A stretch of DNA of 5,028 nt from Deltaproteobacteria bacterium (GTDB lineage Bacteria > Desulfobacterota > GWC2-55-46). Position numbers and translations under genes: made by a program. Of this stretch, positions 4,988-5,028 are shown in pieces. The DNA lies in the NCBI GenBank assembly GCA_016219075.1, contig JACRCJ010000157.1:1-5028 (forward strand), in the 5' to 3' direction. The notes beneath the pieces were generated by a model. The model was not told where the DNA came from, did no database searches, and saw only the letters and a program-made list of their open reading frames with translations. Position 1 is the first letter of the stretch; each line of letters begins with the position of its first letter.

Positions 4988-5015
4988 GGCGGACCTGTCC
5001 TGAGGCAGGTCCGTC
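4988..5015 (+). other. Hairpin after rpmA
   Basis: CGGACCTG (4990-4997) and CAGGTCCG (5006-5013) form a perfect eight-pair stem. It can be extended outward by two pairs (4988-4989 with 5014-5015, one G-U) and inward by two (4998-4999 with 5004-5005, one U-G), leaving a CTGA loop (5000-5003). No T-run follows before the window ends. It begins 25 bases after the rpmA stop. It could be a 3' processing or stabilising element, an attenuator before a downstream gene such as obgE, or a dispersed repeat. Confidence 0.5.
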
Positions 5016-5028
5016 AAAGACTGCGCGA

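Overview
The window looks like an ordinary chromosomal segment of a Gram-negative bacterium. Evidence for this is a lipoprotein with a lipobox, a DUF3108-type secreted protein, and moderately GC-rich genes separated by AT-rich gaps. The L21, L27 and SelA proteins are proteobacterial in style; a Desulfobacterota/Nitrospirota-like lineage is my guess, not something the sequence proves. I see no mobile element, CRISPR array, tRNA, rRNA or sign of recent transfer.

Layout, left to right. Bases 1-72 hold what may be the last codons of a plus-strand gene and a weak hairpin. A minus-strand 68-residue lipoprotein gene (73-279) has its own good promoter and Shine-Dalgarno (SD) site. A non-coding gap of 295 bases (280-574) contains overlapping divergent -10 elements and three clear hairpins, one of them a terminator-like structure. 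It is followed by selA (575-1945, plus), which encodes the enzyme that converts seryl-tRNA(Sec) to selenocysteinyl-tRNA(Sec). A plus-strand DUF3108-like exported protein (2019-2876) follows after 73 bases. It converges on a minus-strand major facilitator superfamily transporter (2885-4075), and each of these two genes appears to be terminated by a hairpin lying at or inside the end of the other. A 166-base divergent gap carries a good promoter for rplU (4242-4553, ribosomal protein L21). This is followed by rpmA (4711-4962, ribosomal protein L27), with an unusually long and structured 157-base spacer between them. The window ends in a hairpin 25 bases after rpmA, where obgE would often be found next.

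Functionally the window joins three unrelated items: one step of selenocysteine synthesis (selB, selC and selD are not here), a pair of envelope or transport proteins of unknown substrate, and the standard rplU-rpmA ribosomal operon. No new multi-gene system is visible. The points that deserve a second look are all in RNA-level structure: the interlocked terminators at 2850-2902, the competing hairpins and degenerate repeat between rplU and rpmA, and the structured stretch upstream of selA.
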